NCBI RefSeq assembly: GCF_004337985.1
Contig: NW_021940921.1
Span: 1-64,000 of the forward strand
Origin: Pyricularia pennisetigena
Lineage: Eukaryota; Ascomycota; Sordariomycetes; Magnaporthales; Pyriculariaceae
Reading direction: 5' to 3'
Length of the DNA: 64,000 nucleotides
In this document: one piece after another, positions 48,437 to 60,277 of the stretch
Layout: each line of letters starts with the position of its first letter
Numbering within the stretch: position 1 is the first letter of the stretch
The notes under the pieces: generated by a model
What the model was told of the DNA's origin: nothing
Databases searched by the model: none
The model's input: the letters and a program-made list of their open reading frames with translations, nothing else
Made by a program: the position numbers and the translations under genes

Positions 48437-48611
48437 AAGCCTGCAATGTAAGGGCGATTTAATGCGAAACTTTGAAGCTGAGTGTAAAAAAGGGAAGAAA
48501 ACACGCAGTGCTAATGGCGTACACGCTCCTAAACAAATAACAAATGAATCATGGCGCCTTATTACGCGAGGTGGAGCCAGTTACGGTTGGCAGTTGCCCC
48601 GATACGCTACC
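48437..48611 (+). repeat. Dispersed repeat, copy 2
   Basis: Direct copy of 45872-46050. A 65-codon frame (48420-48617) includes ANGVHAPKQITNESWRLITR and the same phase in copy 1 reads GANRVYAPK, so the family may derive from a short coding sequence. Confidence 0.7.
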
Positions 48612-48835
48612 GCATAAACATCGTGCATAAATCCAGCCACAAATTAACCCAGGGGCTTAAAAATAAACCATTTAAGTAAAGCTTTTACTATTTAAATGAT
48701 AATATTATTTATAATACTTATTACGGCCATGGTAAACATAATACGGAAATTAGTTTTAACACCGCTTATTATTTCGTACACCCCTTATTAACGGCTATGC
48801 GGATTATCGTTAATAAACCAAGGCGATTTTGTTCT

Positions 48836-51800
48836 AAGGCATTCCAAAACCCCCCCACGGGGGCCCGTGGCAGCCCAAATCGGTGGGGCGGCTAACCCGT
48901 GGGTGGGTTGAATCTTTTGTGGGGGGCCCGGCCCGGCCCAAAACCGTACACGGGTTTTTTTGGCGACCCGCGGGCCCCCGTGGGAGAACCCGTATAATTA
49001 CAAATCTTCCATATTTATATTTATGAATTTTCTTCGAATTATAGGTAAAATTACAATTACAAATGAAATATAATTTACAGTTTAGAATAAAATATAGTAT
49101 ATATTTACGATTACAGATAAACCATAACATAAAATAACGATAATAAATTAAATATAATATAAAATCAAGATAATAAATGATATATAATATAAAATCACGA
49201 TAATAAATTAGATATAAAATAAAATCACGATAATACATCAAATATAATATAAAATCACGATTATAAATCAGATATCATATAAATCTACGATTGCAAATAA
49301 AATATAAAAAGAAAAATAAATATATTAAACCTCTATTTTACAATTGGGAGTTTTTCGAATTACGCCCATACACGATATTACCCCGTACCCCTTTCACTGC
49401 CCTAAATGGGGTTTTTATTAACAATTTATTAGGTTAAAGCCCTTTTTAACTAAAAACGGGTAATAGGGGTATGCGGTTAATATTTCCCCGGATTGGGGTA
49501 TTAACGACCGTTACCTAAATAGGATTATCGTTATCCGAATTTGAATTTTCGTTTAATTCCCCCAAATTGTACACGAACCCAACAGATTCCTCAAAACGGT
49601 CGTTTTCAGCTTTTTCGTTTTCCGGGGATATAAATTCTTTATATACGAAAAATTTTAATACCGATTAAAAAAAATAATTTTCTTTTAATCGAAACGTCAA
49701 TAATAGCACGGTCCCAAATTGCCGATAAAATGAGCAAAAATTGGCTAAAAGGAATCGAATTACCTAATCATAATTATAACCGTTTAATGAAAATGGAAAA
49801 AGCAAAAATAATTGAAATATCGCGGGCGATTTGGGTAAATTCCGGGAATTTGGTTTTATGGGTAACCCATTAACTGAAAGTATTATTATCGTTTTTTATA
49901 ATTGCGGTATATAATCGAGGATTAGTATATATATTCATATAATTCTCCCTATAATTATCCGTATAATTATCCGTATAACCATCTATAATCTAAAAATAAC
50001 GAATTTTAAATAAAGAATATTTTAATTTTTAACCGGATATTTTTTTAACAAAACGATCGATGGAATATGGGTTGTTTATTGGATTTTAATTTTGGTTGGG
50101 AATATATTTGCGTTTTTTGGACTTGGTTTGCGTTATAAAATAAATAAAATTGGATCCGTTCCCGGGTAAATTAATTTTGTTTTGGGATGGAAATTTGGAT
50201 TTCGCTGTTACGAATATAATTCGGCCAAACAATTAATATCCCGGTTAATTAAAGTTTTCATTTTTTAATTGGTATGTTTTACGTATTATCGGAACCTATT
50301 TTTTTTAAAATCCGTCCGCGTAAATGGGATTAGAATAGCCGTTATAAGGTATATTTTTTCAATTTTTTAACGTTAAATTAAGTTAATATATTTGTCCAGT
50401 TTTGCTCGTGCGATACGAATTGCGTTTTTCAAATTGGTATATTATCCCGTTTATAGATATTTTTAAACTTTTCCCCAGAATTTTCGTTCGAAATTGGTAA
50501 AAGCAATTCCAATAGCTTTTTACCCAAATAAAACGTACGCAATTGTTTCCATTTTATTAGCGTTAAAAATATTGGTAAAAACCGCGATAGTTTAATCGTT
50601 GCCAAAAAACATTTTAAATCTTCCAACCTTTTGCAAATATTCGAAATTAGGATAAAATCGAACTCGCCCGGTTATTTTGGCCTTTTATTAATACAAAGTA
50701 TCATTTAATAAATAATTCGATAGTTTTACGCAGTTAAAACGTACGCGTAATAACCGAAATGGTTAAACTCCATTTGGTTTATATATTTTTAATTAAAAAA
50801 CGGGGTTTTTTAACGCCAAATTCGCCAGTCACTTGTTGCAAATTGCAAAAAAATTCGGTACGTTTGGGGCTTTAGTGCAGTAAAACCGCCAAATAACGTA
50901 ATTAATATAAAAATAATATATTAAATAGTTATATTTTAAAACGTTTAATAAAACTAAACATTTATTTAGGCAATAATATATTTTGGGAGTATGTCCTTTA
51001 TTCTAAATTCCTCCAAATTATTAATCGCCAAATATTTTTTGTCGTTGGAATTAACCGAAAATACGCGGAAATTTGTTTTAGGAATATAAAAATTTCAATA
51101 TATAGCCCTTTTTATTAATTATAAAACGTAAATTACATAGAGGATCTGTAAAATGTTTAATTGTATTTGTGGTTAGGGAATATTTTTTCGAATTTCCGCA
51201 ATAACGTCCCCGGTGCGGAAATTGGAAATATTATTAATTGTAATAATTAATATTTTACTTCCCAATTTATGTTTAAAAATAATTTGAACGGTAAATTTTA
51301 CCAGTTTTTCCCTCGTTTTGCTGGCGTTAATTGTAATAAATTCCAAAATAATATACCGACGTACCCAATTATTGTGAATATAAACGGCCACAATACCGCA
51401 AAAAACGTGTTTTAAACCAAGGTTTATCCATCCGTCCACGACCAAAAAGAATTTGCCTTTTCTGGGGATATTTATTAAATTTTGGGCTATAATATTTTCG
51501 GAAATATTTTTGCATTTTTTGGCGAAAGTTTGTGGCGATGGAACTTTTTATCGATCGTTTCGGGTTTGTACAAATATTTTAAACTCCGAATTTTGTATAA
51601 TATTGAATCCTTTTCGCAATAAAATACAAAATCGGACGTATAATTCCTCGACCTCGTCTTTCGAATATTTGTGGATCTTTTTCGTTTAAAAAGTGTAATT
51701 ATATATTAATTTTTGCAAATATATAAATAATAATATAAAATAATTATAAAAATTGTTATATAAATGGTTATACAAATGGTTATATAAATGGTTATATTTC

Positions 51801-52915
51801 GTTAATAAATAGAAAGGATTTATTATATAAAAATCCGTAGGAATCTAATTGGGGTTAAGTAAATCGTTTTATAATCCGAATTCGTTTTAAATACAAACAA
51901 TTGTACTCCGATGCCGTGTAAAAGTGCTAATTCCATTATACTGGTTGTTTTTACTTAATTGGGGACGTTTTAACATTTGCAAATATTTTTTGCAACTTAA
52001 ATATAGTTCGCCGTTTTTTCGAAAAAAACCCTAATGGTAACATTGCCGAATTTCCGCCAAATCAGGTTTTTAAAACCCTTTAACGGTTAAATCGATTTTA
52101 TTGTTTATTGATTACCAACGTCGAAACCAAAATCCAAAAACGAACAAATCGAGGAAATTATTCCATAATTTAAAGATATATGTATAATACGCATCCTTTT
52201 TCCCACCGTATAAAACAGGATCGCTGTAACCTGTGTTTTAAATATTTCCAAATACGGCAAAAAATTCGGTTTTAAACTCCAAATTTGATTTAAAAAGGCA
52301 ACTACAATTGTACGAATTAACGCCAGTTAAACGTGGGACGGGTGTACATATATTCGAAAAGTTATCACGAAATTCGTTAATAATTCCAATATCCGGAAAT
52401 ACCAATTTTTCGACCAAAATTTCCGGAGGTGGCGATGCCGTATCCAATACGATAATATAATTAAAAATTTAAAAAAAAGTGAAAGTTTTTTCGTTATTGT
52501 TTCAAAATTTAGGAAGAAATGGAATTATATTTAATTTGTCCGTTTAATTAAACAGTGGAACTTTAAATAATCGATAACGGCGAAATATCGGTTAAATTTT
52601 GTATTAAGAATTTGTTAAAATCAAAAATTTGTACTATTTAATTGTTTTTTTTCTTTTTTGCATTATTATTTATCGCCAGGTTTTACCTATACAAATATGG
52701 TAAAAATAAAGTAAAAACAAGATGGACAAATTCCTCATTTTCCCAAATTAAACCAAATACTACTATATAATAAATAAACGTTTCTTTTTTTAATTATCGG
52801 ATATTTAAATTAACAATCGGTAAATATCCGGTTAATCTACTTCGAACCCATTCCGTACTTTTATATTTCTTTGGACAAATAAACCTCCAATCACCTTTAC
52901 GATGACGGGAAATTC
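48836..52915 (-). mobile_element. hAT transposon, copy 2 (inverted)
   Basis: Inverted relative to 40363-44310 and collinear with it from the GC-rich end (CATTCCAAAACCCCCCC at 48840) to GCTTTTGGAATTTCCCG near 52905. It is more AT-rich in places, with different point changes, so the copies are old rather than a recent duplication. The minus-strand frame at 48834-49241 spans its GC-rich terminus and is not a gene. Confidence 0.65.
49890..52450 (-). pseudogene. hAT transposase, degraded copy 2
   Basis: MDTASPPPEILVEKLVFPD (52447 downward), MVVDGWINLGLKHVFCGIVA (51445) with RRYIILEFITINAS, and KTREKLVKFTVQIIFKHKL follow the order of copy 1. The segment at 50429-50626 (LLPISNENSGEKFKNIYKRD) matches LLISNKNFKEKLKNVHRRD of copy 1. 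The C-terminal WWVTHxxxFP region lies near 49870. Stops break the protein. Confidence 0.75.
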
Positions 52916-54780
52916 CAAAAGCACCTTCACCTATTATTTATTTAAAGGATAATTTACAAATAAAACGAGGGAAAATTGAAAAAACCGTACAAAGGCAATT
53001 AAGGGCAAATTACCAAGTTGAAATACCGGAGAATTTAACACACGGGTACACAATAATGGATAATAAAGGAATAATCGTGCAAAACGGTTTAAACTTGGGA
53101 ATAAAAAATATAATTGGTTATATTGGATGATTATATTTTAATAATTGTTTATAATAATTACATTAAAGGAAATCCGCCGATTGCAATCCCGTACAGACTT
53201 TCTAATCCTTAAAATTGTTTTTCAGCGTTGGGTTAAAAATATAATATTTATAATTGCGTTTTATATTATATTGCAAATACAAAAAAAGGTTTTAATCCTA
53301 TTGCAAAAAGCGGCGGAAATGTGTTTGGTACAATTATTTATTGTTTTAAACCTTGTTGCTATTTATACAAAACAGGTTATAATATCGACGAAAAATATAC
53401 AATTGGTTCGGTTAATATTAAAAGTAAAAGGTCATAAATTTCTTTTTTAAAATATTAAAATATAAAATTCAATTACCGTTTGGACAATTTTTTTTAATTT
53501 TGTTTTTATTTAATTGGAGATTTCCTACGTTAATTAAGTAAAAATAAGTCTTACGCAATTAAAAGCTTTAACTGCTAATACCACCGTAAATTATAAAATT
53601 AAAACTCGCACTCATTCTGCGTATTTAAATTAAATAGCAGGTTAAAAATTCTTTTTAAATTCTTTAAATATTTACTGTAAATTGGTTTTATAATTACTAT
53701 TTATAGCTTTTTCACCCAACGTTTAGGTGTTTTTGGGTAATTAAGCACCCCAACCCAATTATTCGCAGTAAATGGGGGCGTAACCTATCCATTTATATTT
53801 TCCTAAATTATTATTCGGTAAATAATGCGAATAAATTTGTTTAACATATTTATATATATTTTATAAAGGGTTTATTTAGCCCAAGTACGTTGGATAGGTG
53901 TTTTACGATTCAAACTTTCATGCAATTCTTAAACGCGGAATAGGGCGGTAATTTTAGTGTAATTATAATTTACAATTAAAAGTTTGCGTACGTTAAAGCA
54001 AATAAAAACGCGTAAAAAAATTGCTTTAACCAAAATAAAGGACTGTATAAACGTAAAATAAGTCGCCCTGCAAGATAATTAACAATTATTTTATGTCGGA
54101 AAATTAAAATGTATGAAATTTATTTTGGTTTAATTTCAAATAACTGGTATATTTGGTTTGTATTAAAATTATAAACCGCAGTGTTTTTTGCCCAGTAGTG
54201 CATTTTAATGGCCAAATGGGTTACCAAAAAATACCAGTATTAATATATTGTATGGTAAAATAAACCACGCAATATTTAAAATTATTAACCGAATATTTAA
54301 ATAACCATTTTATATAATTGTTTATAATTTACCAATTTAACTATTTTGGTTTAATTTAAATTGGCCGTTTAACCAAAGTGCGCGGTTTTGTGGCGGATTT
54401 GGCGTATTATATAATCAACTTTTGAAGATTTTTTAGGTAAAATACCTTTACCAAACCTGTGCAAAATCTGGCGGATAAATTAACTCGTTTTATTCTGGTA
54501 GGTGTATTATTTATTTAACAATACAATAACCATTTTTTCCCGTTTTTGTATTTTCAATTCGGCCCTTTTAATGGGCATTTGAAAAAACGTTTGAAAGATA
54601 TCTTTTAAATTATCCAAATGTTTTACATTTTCCCAATTTTCCTCGTGAATTGGGGTAAGGGTGCGGGATTTCAAACCGAATTTGGATTGCAGATTTTTCC
54701 AATATTAATTTTAAAACTTTTTGGATGGTTATATGTAATAATTAACACGTTATTTTGGTGTCAAAAAACGTTATATATAA
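52916..54780. other. Decayed AT-rich sequence, no assignable gene
   Basis: A 101-codon plus frame (53145-53450) is Ile/Leu/Lys-rich without domain features. Minus-strand patches such as MPIKRAELKIQKREKMVIVL (~54560) and VDYIIRQIRHKTAHFG (~54400) look like remnants of an old element. Confidence 0.3.
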
Positions 54781-55040
54781 CAATTATTCACTTTTTGGTA
54801 ATAAAATTAATTTTAAATTTATTTTCCATTTGCTTTCGTGCGAATTTTATAAACGCAAAATATTTATATTCGTTCCGCACTTTGGATTTTTAACGAAATA
54901 ATGCAGTGTTAAAACGCTTGCGTGCGCGGTCAATTACTAGTTTAAACCCGTCGCCATTCTTTGTTTGCGTTTTCGGTCTTTTATTGCGATTGCGCGATTT
55001 GTAGGCTTTTTGTCCTATTTTTTCGTCATTTTTGCGCTTG
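54780..55040 (-). pseudogene. Short basic coding remnant
   Basis: A minus-strand phase reads LTRKRKNDEKIGQKAYKSRN, VIDRARKRFNTALFR and NEYKYFAFIKFARKQMENKF with one TAA. Probably a piece of a transposon protein; family unknown. Confidence 0.3.
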
Positions 55041-56400
55041 CGGGTTAAAAATTGTTAAATTTCAAATTAAAACAAAAATACATTTTTTAACATTAAAATG
55101 TTTACCCATATTTGCAAGCAATAATAGGATTTGAAAATAATTAATTGTTCCAAATATAGCAAAATTGTAATCAAAATTTAAAATTTTACTATTTTAATAA
55201 ATTTAATAAAATATAAAAGATTTACGTTTGGATTCCCAATTTGGTTACCCTATATTTAATTTGTTTGCACTTTACCCAATTAGGTTTAACGCCGTTGTAA
55301 AAACTTTCCATATTAAACCTAATTAGGTTTAAATTAAACCATACCCCGTTTTTATTCATTTTTTCGCAATTGCTAAAAAATTTCGGTTTTTAACCCGACT
55401 ATTTATCCCCACCAATTTCTTTTTTTATTTTTTTCTTCGTTATCCACTATTCGCATTACCTGTAACCATTTTTCGCTACTATCTTTATTTTTATTAAAAG
55501 ATTTATCGCTAAACTATTCTCAATTAATTTGGTTAACATAGCTTTTCGCGCCCAAATCCCCCCTTCGACTGCAGGTAAAAAGCCTTAAACCTTTTTTTAA
55601 TTTACGAAACCTTAAATTTTTCCTTAATTTACATAAAAAGTTTAAAAAAAAATATACTAATAAATAAACAGGGGCAAAATCGCCGGTTTAAACCTGATAA
55701 TAAATTTTATTTATTTTTTATTTTACAATTATATATTAACTGCATTTTAATGATTGTTTTACGCGAAATTAGGCGGTTCTAAAAAGTCCCCGAAATACCT
55801 ATCCCTAAAACTCCTTTTCGACGCTTGGTACGGGAATTGGTTTAAAATTATAAAAATGGTTTTCGTTTCCAATTAATAGTTTTTATGGTTTTGTAAAAAA
55901 CAGCAAAATGTTTTTTTATTATTTTTTTACAGGTAAAAACCCTTGATTATTTCCATTTTGAATAACCAATTTAATATTATTTAATTACCAATTTCTACAC
56001 TATCCACGTTCGCCGTATTATTATCCAAATTAAAAATATATATTTCGTTGAATATATTTCAAATATTATGGATAAATAAATATACCCCCAATATTTGAAC
56101 CAAAATTCTTTTTTAAATAACTGGTTATTTCCGCATTCACTCCAAAAATAAAAAATTTATATCCCCATTACCCGTCGTTTCAACTTTATTTGGTTTTAAT
56201 AATTAAAACCCATTACGCTTTACATCGAAACTCCCAAAAATTTCCAAAATAGCGAAAATTCTGTTATTTGCCAAATTTGCAGGTACAAAACCTGCCAAAA
56301 CTACTGGTAAAACATTCCCGAAAACTGCTGGAAAAAATTTCCCGCAATTAATTATTATTGCAAATTCGTCATTTTCGTTTTCGTTTATAGATTCGACTTC
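55041..56400 (-). other. AT-rich sequence with a minus-strand frame at the insertion site
   Basis: A minus-strand frame (56203-56400) reads ESINENENDEFAIIINCGKF and AVFGNVLPVVLAG. Across the inserted element it joins an NEEE-type codon run at 57658 onward, so an older coding sequence may have been split there. Otherwise no gene seen. Confidence 0.35.
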
Positions 56401-56688
56401 TGTGAACATGGCTAGCGCAGGGCTAATTATATTAGCTACCCTGCATTATCTTATAACGGCTAGCACGGACTAATTTTATTAGTCACCCTGCATCGAATAA
56501 ATAAATAAATAACAAATAAAACGTATACGCGTTTATACACACAAAGCTTTATATATCACGTCTTTGTTCATAGTTTCAACAACAAAACAAATACGTCATA
56601 TTTAATCTAGCTTAGTGGTATAATGCACGTACCATAATCTATATCATATATACGTTGAAGTGCGTGGGTTCGAATCCCGTTGTGGTCG
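56401..56688 (+). repeat. Left terminal inverted repeat
   Basis: Carries GGCTAGCGCAGGGCTAATTA and a second, related GGCTAGCACGGACTAATTTT, an internal direct duplication of ~60 bp, then a tRNA-like segment at its inner end. Confidence 0.85.
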
Positions 56689-56690
56689 CA
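56605..56690 (+). ncRNA. tRNA-derived sequence with Pol III A and B boxes
   Basis: TAGCTTAGTGGTATAATGC resembles a D arm/A box and GGTTCGAATCC is a consensus B box. A possible anticodon stem ACGTA...TACGT encloses a long, intron-like loop. The 5' sequence does not pair with the 3' acceptor side (GTGGTCGCA), so it is not a standard tRNA. A SINE-like or tRNA-derived terminal is more likely. An inverted copy lies at 57368-57453. Confidence 0.45.
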
Positions 56691-57369
56691 GATTTTCTGT
56701 GCATGCATAAGCACAATAGGCCGTTAGGCTCAATAGGTCGGCAGGTCAGTCACATGAATAAGGCCAAATCATGTGACGTGACCCCGCATTCCGGACATCC
56801 GGATCGAAGATCTGCACCTACGGATTCGAACACGTAATTCATAACTTAGCCTTAGATTTATCACCTTTATACCTTCATCGATTCAACGATTCAACGAATC
56901 GATTGTGCAACAATATATCATCTCTATTACCCGTTAGCAGACGGTTATCTGCCATTTCAACGTTCCATCAGCCTTATACGTGATCCACTTTTCCCCGCGT
57001 TCAAGATTAAGCTTATTCTATCTCGTAACCTCCTCACAGGTTATGAGCCCGGATTAGCTCATACCAACGAGATCCATACCGATACCAATACCATCAAATC
57101 CATCGATTATTCTTCAGCCCTATCTCGGATCATCCCGAGCCTTATACCATTCGATAGCTCTATTCACGCTCTATCCAACGGTATAATTACCGAAACCGGA
57201 ATCGCACGCGCCGTCGAGAGAACCCGACCTTTACCTATACCTACCTATATACCTCAACAAACACTCGCCTATATCTTCACCGCTATTCGACCTATCGATA
57301 CGAGACCTATACCATCCGAAAGCTCCTTTTAAGACCTATTCAACCGAATAACCCTTTCGACCCTAACCC
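56689..57369 (+). other. Interior of the inverted-repeat element
   Basis: Contains a perfect hairpin GTCACATGA...TCATGTGAC (~56748-56776). A plus-strand frame of about 157 codons runs from ~56860 to TAA at ~57332 without an ATG (YPLADGYLPFQRSISLIRD ... IARAVERTRPLPIPTYIPQQ). It resembles no domain I know; it may be an exon or a gag-like piece captured by the element. Confidence 0.4.
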
Positions 57370-57657
57370 CGACCACAACGGGATTCGAACCCACGCACTT
57401 CAACGTATATATGATATAGATTATGGTACGTGCATTATACCACTAAGCTAGATTAAATATGACGTATTTGTTTTGTTGTTGAAACTATGAACAAAGACGT
57501 GATATATAAAGCTTTGTGTGTATAAACGCGTATACGTTTTATTTGTTATTTATTTATTTATTCGATGCAGGGTGACTAATAAAATTAGTCCGTGCTAGCC
57601 GTTATAAGATAATGCAGGGTAGCTAATATAATTAGCCCTGCGCTAGCCATGTTCACA
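57370..57657 (-). repeat. Right terminal inverted repeat
   Basis: Inverted copy of 56401-56688, including the tRNA-like segment in minus orientation. Confidence 0.85.
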
Positions 57658-58060
57658 ACTTCCTCTTCGTTTTAATTTTTTTTTAATAATATAGGTGAAA
57701 ATAATTATAAAAACGAACAGGAAAAACAGGAAAAAAAATTGGATAAAAAATTGGATAAAAACTTGGATAAAAAATAGGATAAGAAATAGAAAAAACAGCG
57801 GGATAACCAGGTTAATTTTATTAATTTTAATGCGGATATGAAAAATAATAATTAGGCTGTATAAAAAAGAAATTATACGTTTAAAAAAAGGGATGGTTAT
57901 TTAGGATGATTATTATAATTTCTTTCCCATTATACTGCGTTGTTTTTAATTTTAATACCTGCTAATCGATAACTACATTAATGGATATATTTTATTTATT
58001 AATTATTTATCCCGATTTTAACAAAATCGTTTTCCTTTTACATTATTATCCCTTTTTTAT
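57658..58060. other. AT-rich flank with 12-bp repeat
   Basis: About four TTGGATAAAAAA units at 57738-57782. No gene seen. Confidence 0.45.
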
Positions 58061-58235
58061 TGTCCCAGCACGAAAACCCGCGGGTTACCCAATTCGGGTT
58101 AAGCCCGCCAGCCCAAGGGCCCCCATTTACCCGCCAAAAAAACCGGTTGGCCATTACGGCCCCCCGCTAAGAGCCCATGGGTTGGCGGGCCGGGCTGGGC
58201 TAACCCTGTTTTCGGGTTTTGGCAGGCCTTATTTT
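58061..58235. other. GC-rich patch resembling hAT termini
   Basis: CGGGCCGGGCTGGGC and GGGTTTTGGCAGGCC recall the GC-rich ends of the two hAT copies, but I could not align a full terminus. It may be the end of a third, diverged hAT. Confidence 0.3.
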
Positions 58236-60046
58236 GCTCATAGCCAGTCTATTTTGGGGGAACTGATAAAATAATAAACACATGTTCGTTTACATGGTAT
58301 AAATAAGCCTAAAAACTAATCGACCTGGTTAGCATTCCGCCTAAAATAAACGGGGTTAGCTTTTAATAATATTACTGCTTTACCACGAATAGTGTTTTAT
58401 TATATACGGTCCTAGCCCGAACGCCTGTCGAAAAACGTTTTGTAAACGCATATTCGCTGAAATCAAATTAACAGTGTTTTGTGCCGTGGGAGTCCGAAAG
58501 GGCACTTTTAGCAAATAAATAAATGCTGCCGTATTAACGCGCTTATTCCAATACAAAAATCCATTTTTGCGAGAATCTAATAAATCCAGCTGTGCAAATG
58601 GCAATTTAATTTAATAGCTGAGGGCGTAATTATCGTACTCGCCATCGGATATGGGAGAATTACTCGTCCTAAAATAGGCAACAAAGCTAGTTATTGTAAC
58701 TGGTAGCACCTAATAATTTAAATGAGAATCTCCTGACGTTAAAATGGATTGTGCCATTATTAAGAGGGCAACCGAGGTTTTAACCCTTTTTCATTTGACG
58801 CTGGGCCCCACATTACCGACCCCTAAAAATACCTACTTAACCACATTAACCGTTTATTTTATTTATAAATATTTAAACAAATTTTTCACTTTCAAATTTG
58901 ATTTTTGAATATTTTGCTCCAAATTTTCTCATAAATTATACAGTGAAATTTGTGAGGATTAGGCCCCCAGACTAACCCTCACATTCACGACTCGGCTCTC
59001 CCAGCCACGCTGAGCCAGGGGTCGGATAAAGGGATCCACTAACCCCGGGTTTTAACGCGTCTTTCCAGCACGCCGTCAATTATAATTTCTCTCTTCTCTT
59101 CAGTTTAGAATCTTCGTCGATAGCGCCTAATATACCAAGGTTCTCCAATATATACCTAGCCGTGATATTATCCGTAACCGTGAAATGCTAATCCAGGAAC
59201 CGGTTAAGGTTTTTAGCCGGAAACCATTGTTATTTTAGGATTATGGGTTGCTAATAGGGGTTTAAGTATTAGCTTAGGTGTGGTGTGTTGCTAATTGCGC
59301 TATAAAGGCCTGTAATTACAGGGTTTAAATGCACTAAACTATTTATTAAAATGATTTACTAACTCTGGGATTAATAGCTTAAATTTATTAGTGGGGAAGA
59401 TTTTGTTTTATCTCCCTTATATACCCTCAGACATCGAAATGGGGGTCCACACGCCTGAAACTGTTCCGGTACCGCAAACGATTTTCCGAAAAATTATTTT
59501 ATATAGGTTTTTGAAAAAAACACCTTTATCGCTAGTCTTAGTGCTTAGACTAGACCCCCTTGTTTCGCAGTGGGGACCGAGCGGTCCATATACCTTTTAG
59601 CCACATGGTTTTTCGACCAATTACATTGGCCAACAAGAACGCGCTCATTCTAGTTTGAGGACAATTTGTCGCATTTCGCCGTTTATAGCGGGTATGTACA
59701 TTATATTCGAATTACAATAGCAAAACAAAATGGTGTAACTAAAGTGTGCAATTGAGTATTCGAATAGAAAAGTGAATAAAACTTATAAAAGTATAAAATA
59801 ACCTACGTTGGATTAATTGAAGCTTGGAGATTCTTCTACTATAAGACGCGTCCCTGCAGCCAGTGTAACTGGAAAGATATTTAAATATTTAGTAAAACTT
59901 GTAATTCTGATTACATTTAATTATTCTTTTAAGTAATTACATAAAATATTAGTTTGAAAATAATCTGTTATATTTATAGTTTAGCGGACCTAGAACTGTG
60001 AAGTGCATGCAATTATCATTTAAAATAACAGTTTTATTGATATTAT
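58236..60046. other. Mixed spacer without assigned gene
   Basis: A minus-strand frame at 58380-58604 (MPFAQLDLLDSRKNGFLYWN) is uninterrupted for 74 codons but unrecognised. A less mutated GC-rich patch at 58960-59060 has no frame of interest. A 69-codon plus frame at 59391-59600 spans the hairpin GTCTTAGTGCTTAGAC. Confidence 0.35.
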
Positions 60047-60277
60047 TGTTGGAATAGAGGTAATTATAGTTAAATTAACGATAGAGCGATGAACTACGTG
60101 CAATGCCGCACGTGCCAATTGCACGTGACTCACCCGCCCAATTGCGAACTATAAAACGGAAGGACGTGAAGAAACTCACCTTTAGAGAGTTTTAAAAAAA
60201 AGATAATTAATACATATCTTTATACTCGTATAATAACGTTCTGTTAATCGATCGACATTACGGAAAACCTATTAATA
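60047..60277 (+). repeat. Copia 5' LTR
   Basis: TGTTGGAATAGAGG...CCTATTAATA (RIP form of TTAACA). Matches the LTR at 47901-48128 and is followed by Copia gag-pol in the same orientation. Confidence 0.65.

Larger units (their letters stand above)
56401..57657 (+). mobile_element. 1257-bp element with perfect 288-bp terminal inverted repeats
   Basis: Begins TGTGAACATGG and ends CCATGTTCACA. The left and right 288 bp appear identical as inverted copies, and it is flanked on both sides by ACTTC, a 5-bp target duplication. It has no RIP signature. TG...CA ends with a 5-bp duplication are integrase-like, yet the repeats are inverted rather than direct. That could be an LTR pair inverted by recombination or a non-autonomous element of a Ginger-like group. 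Confidence 0.8.

Noticed and set aside
48834..49241. 135-codon minus-strand frame with YYRDFILYLIYY repeats
   Set aside because: Arises from an AT-rich ~30-bp repeat and the GC-rich hAT terminus; no protein features.
56605..56690. Standard tRNA gene
   Set aside because: A and B boxes are good, but the 5' end cannot pair with the 3' acceptor strand and the anticodon loop lacks the usual T before the anticodon.
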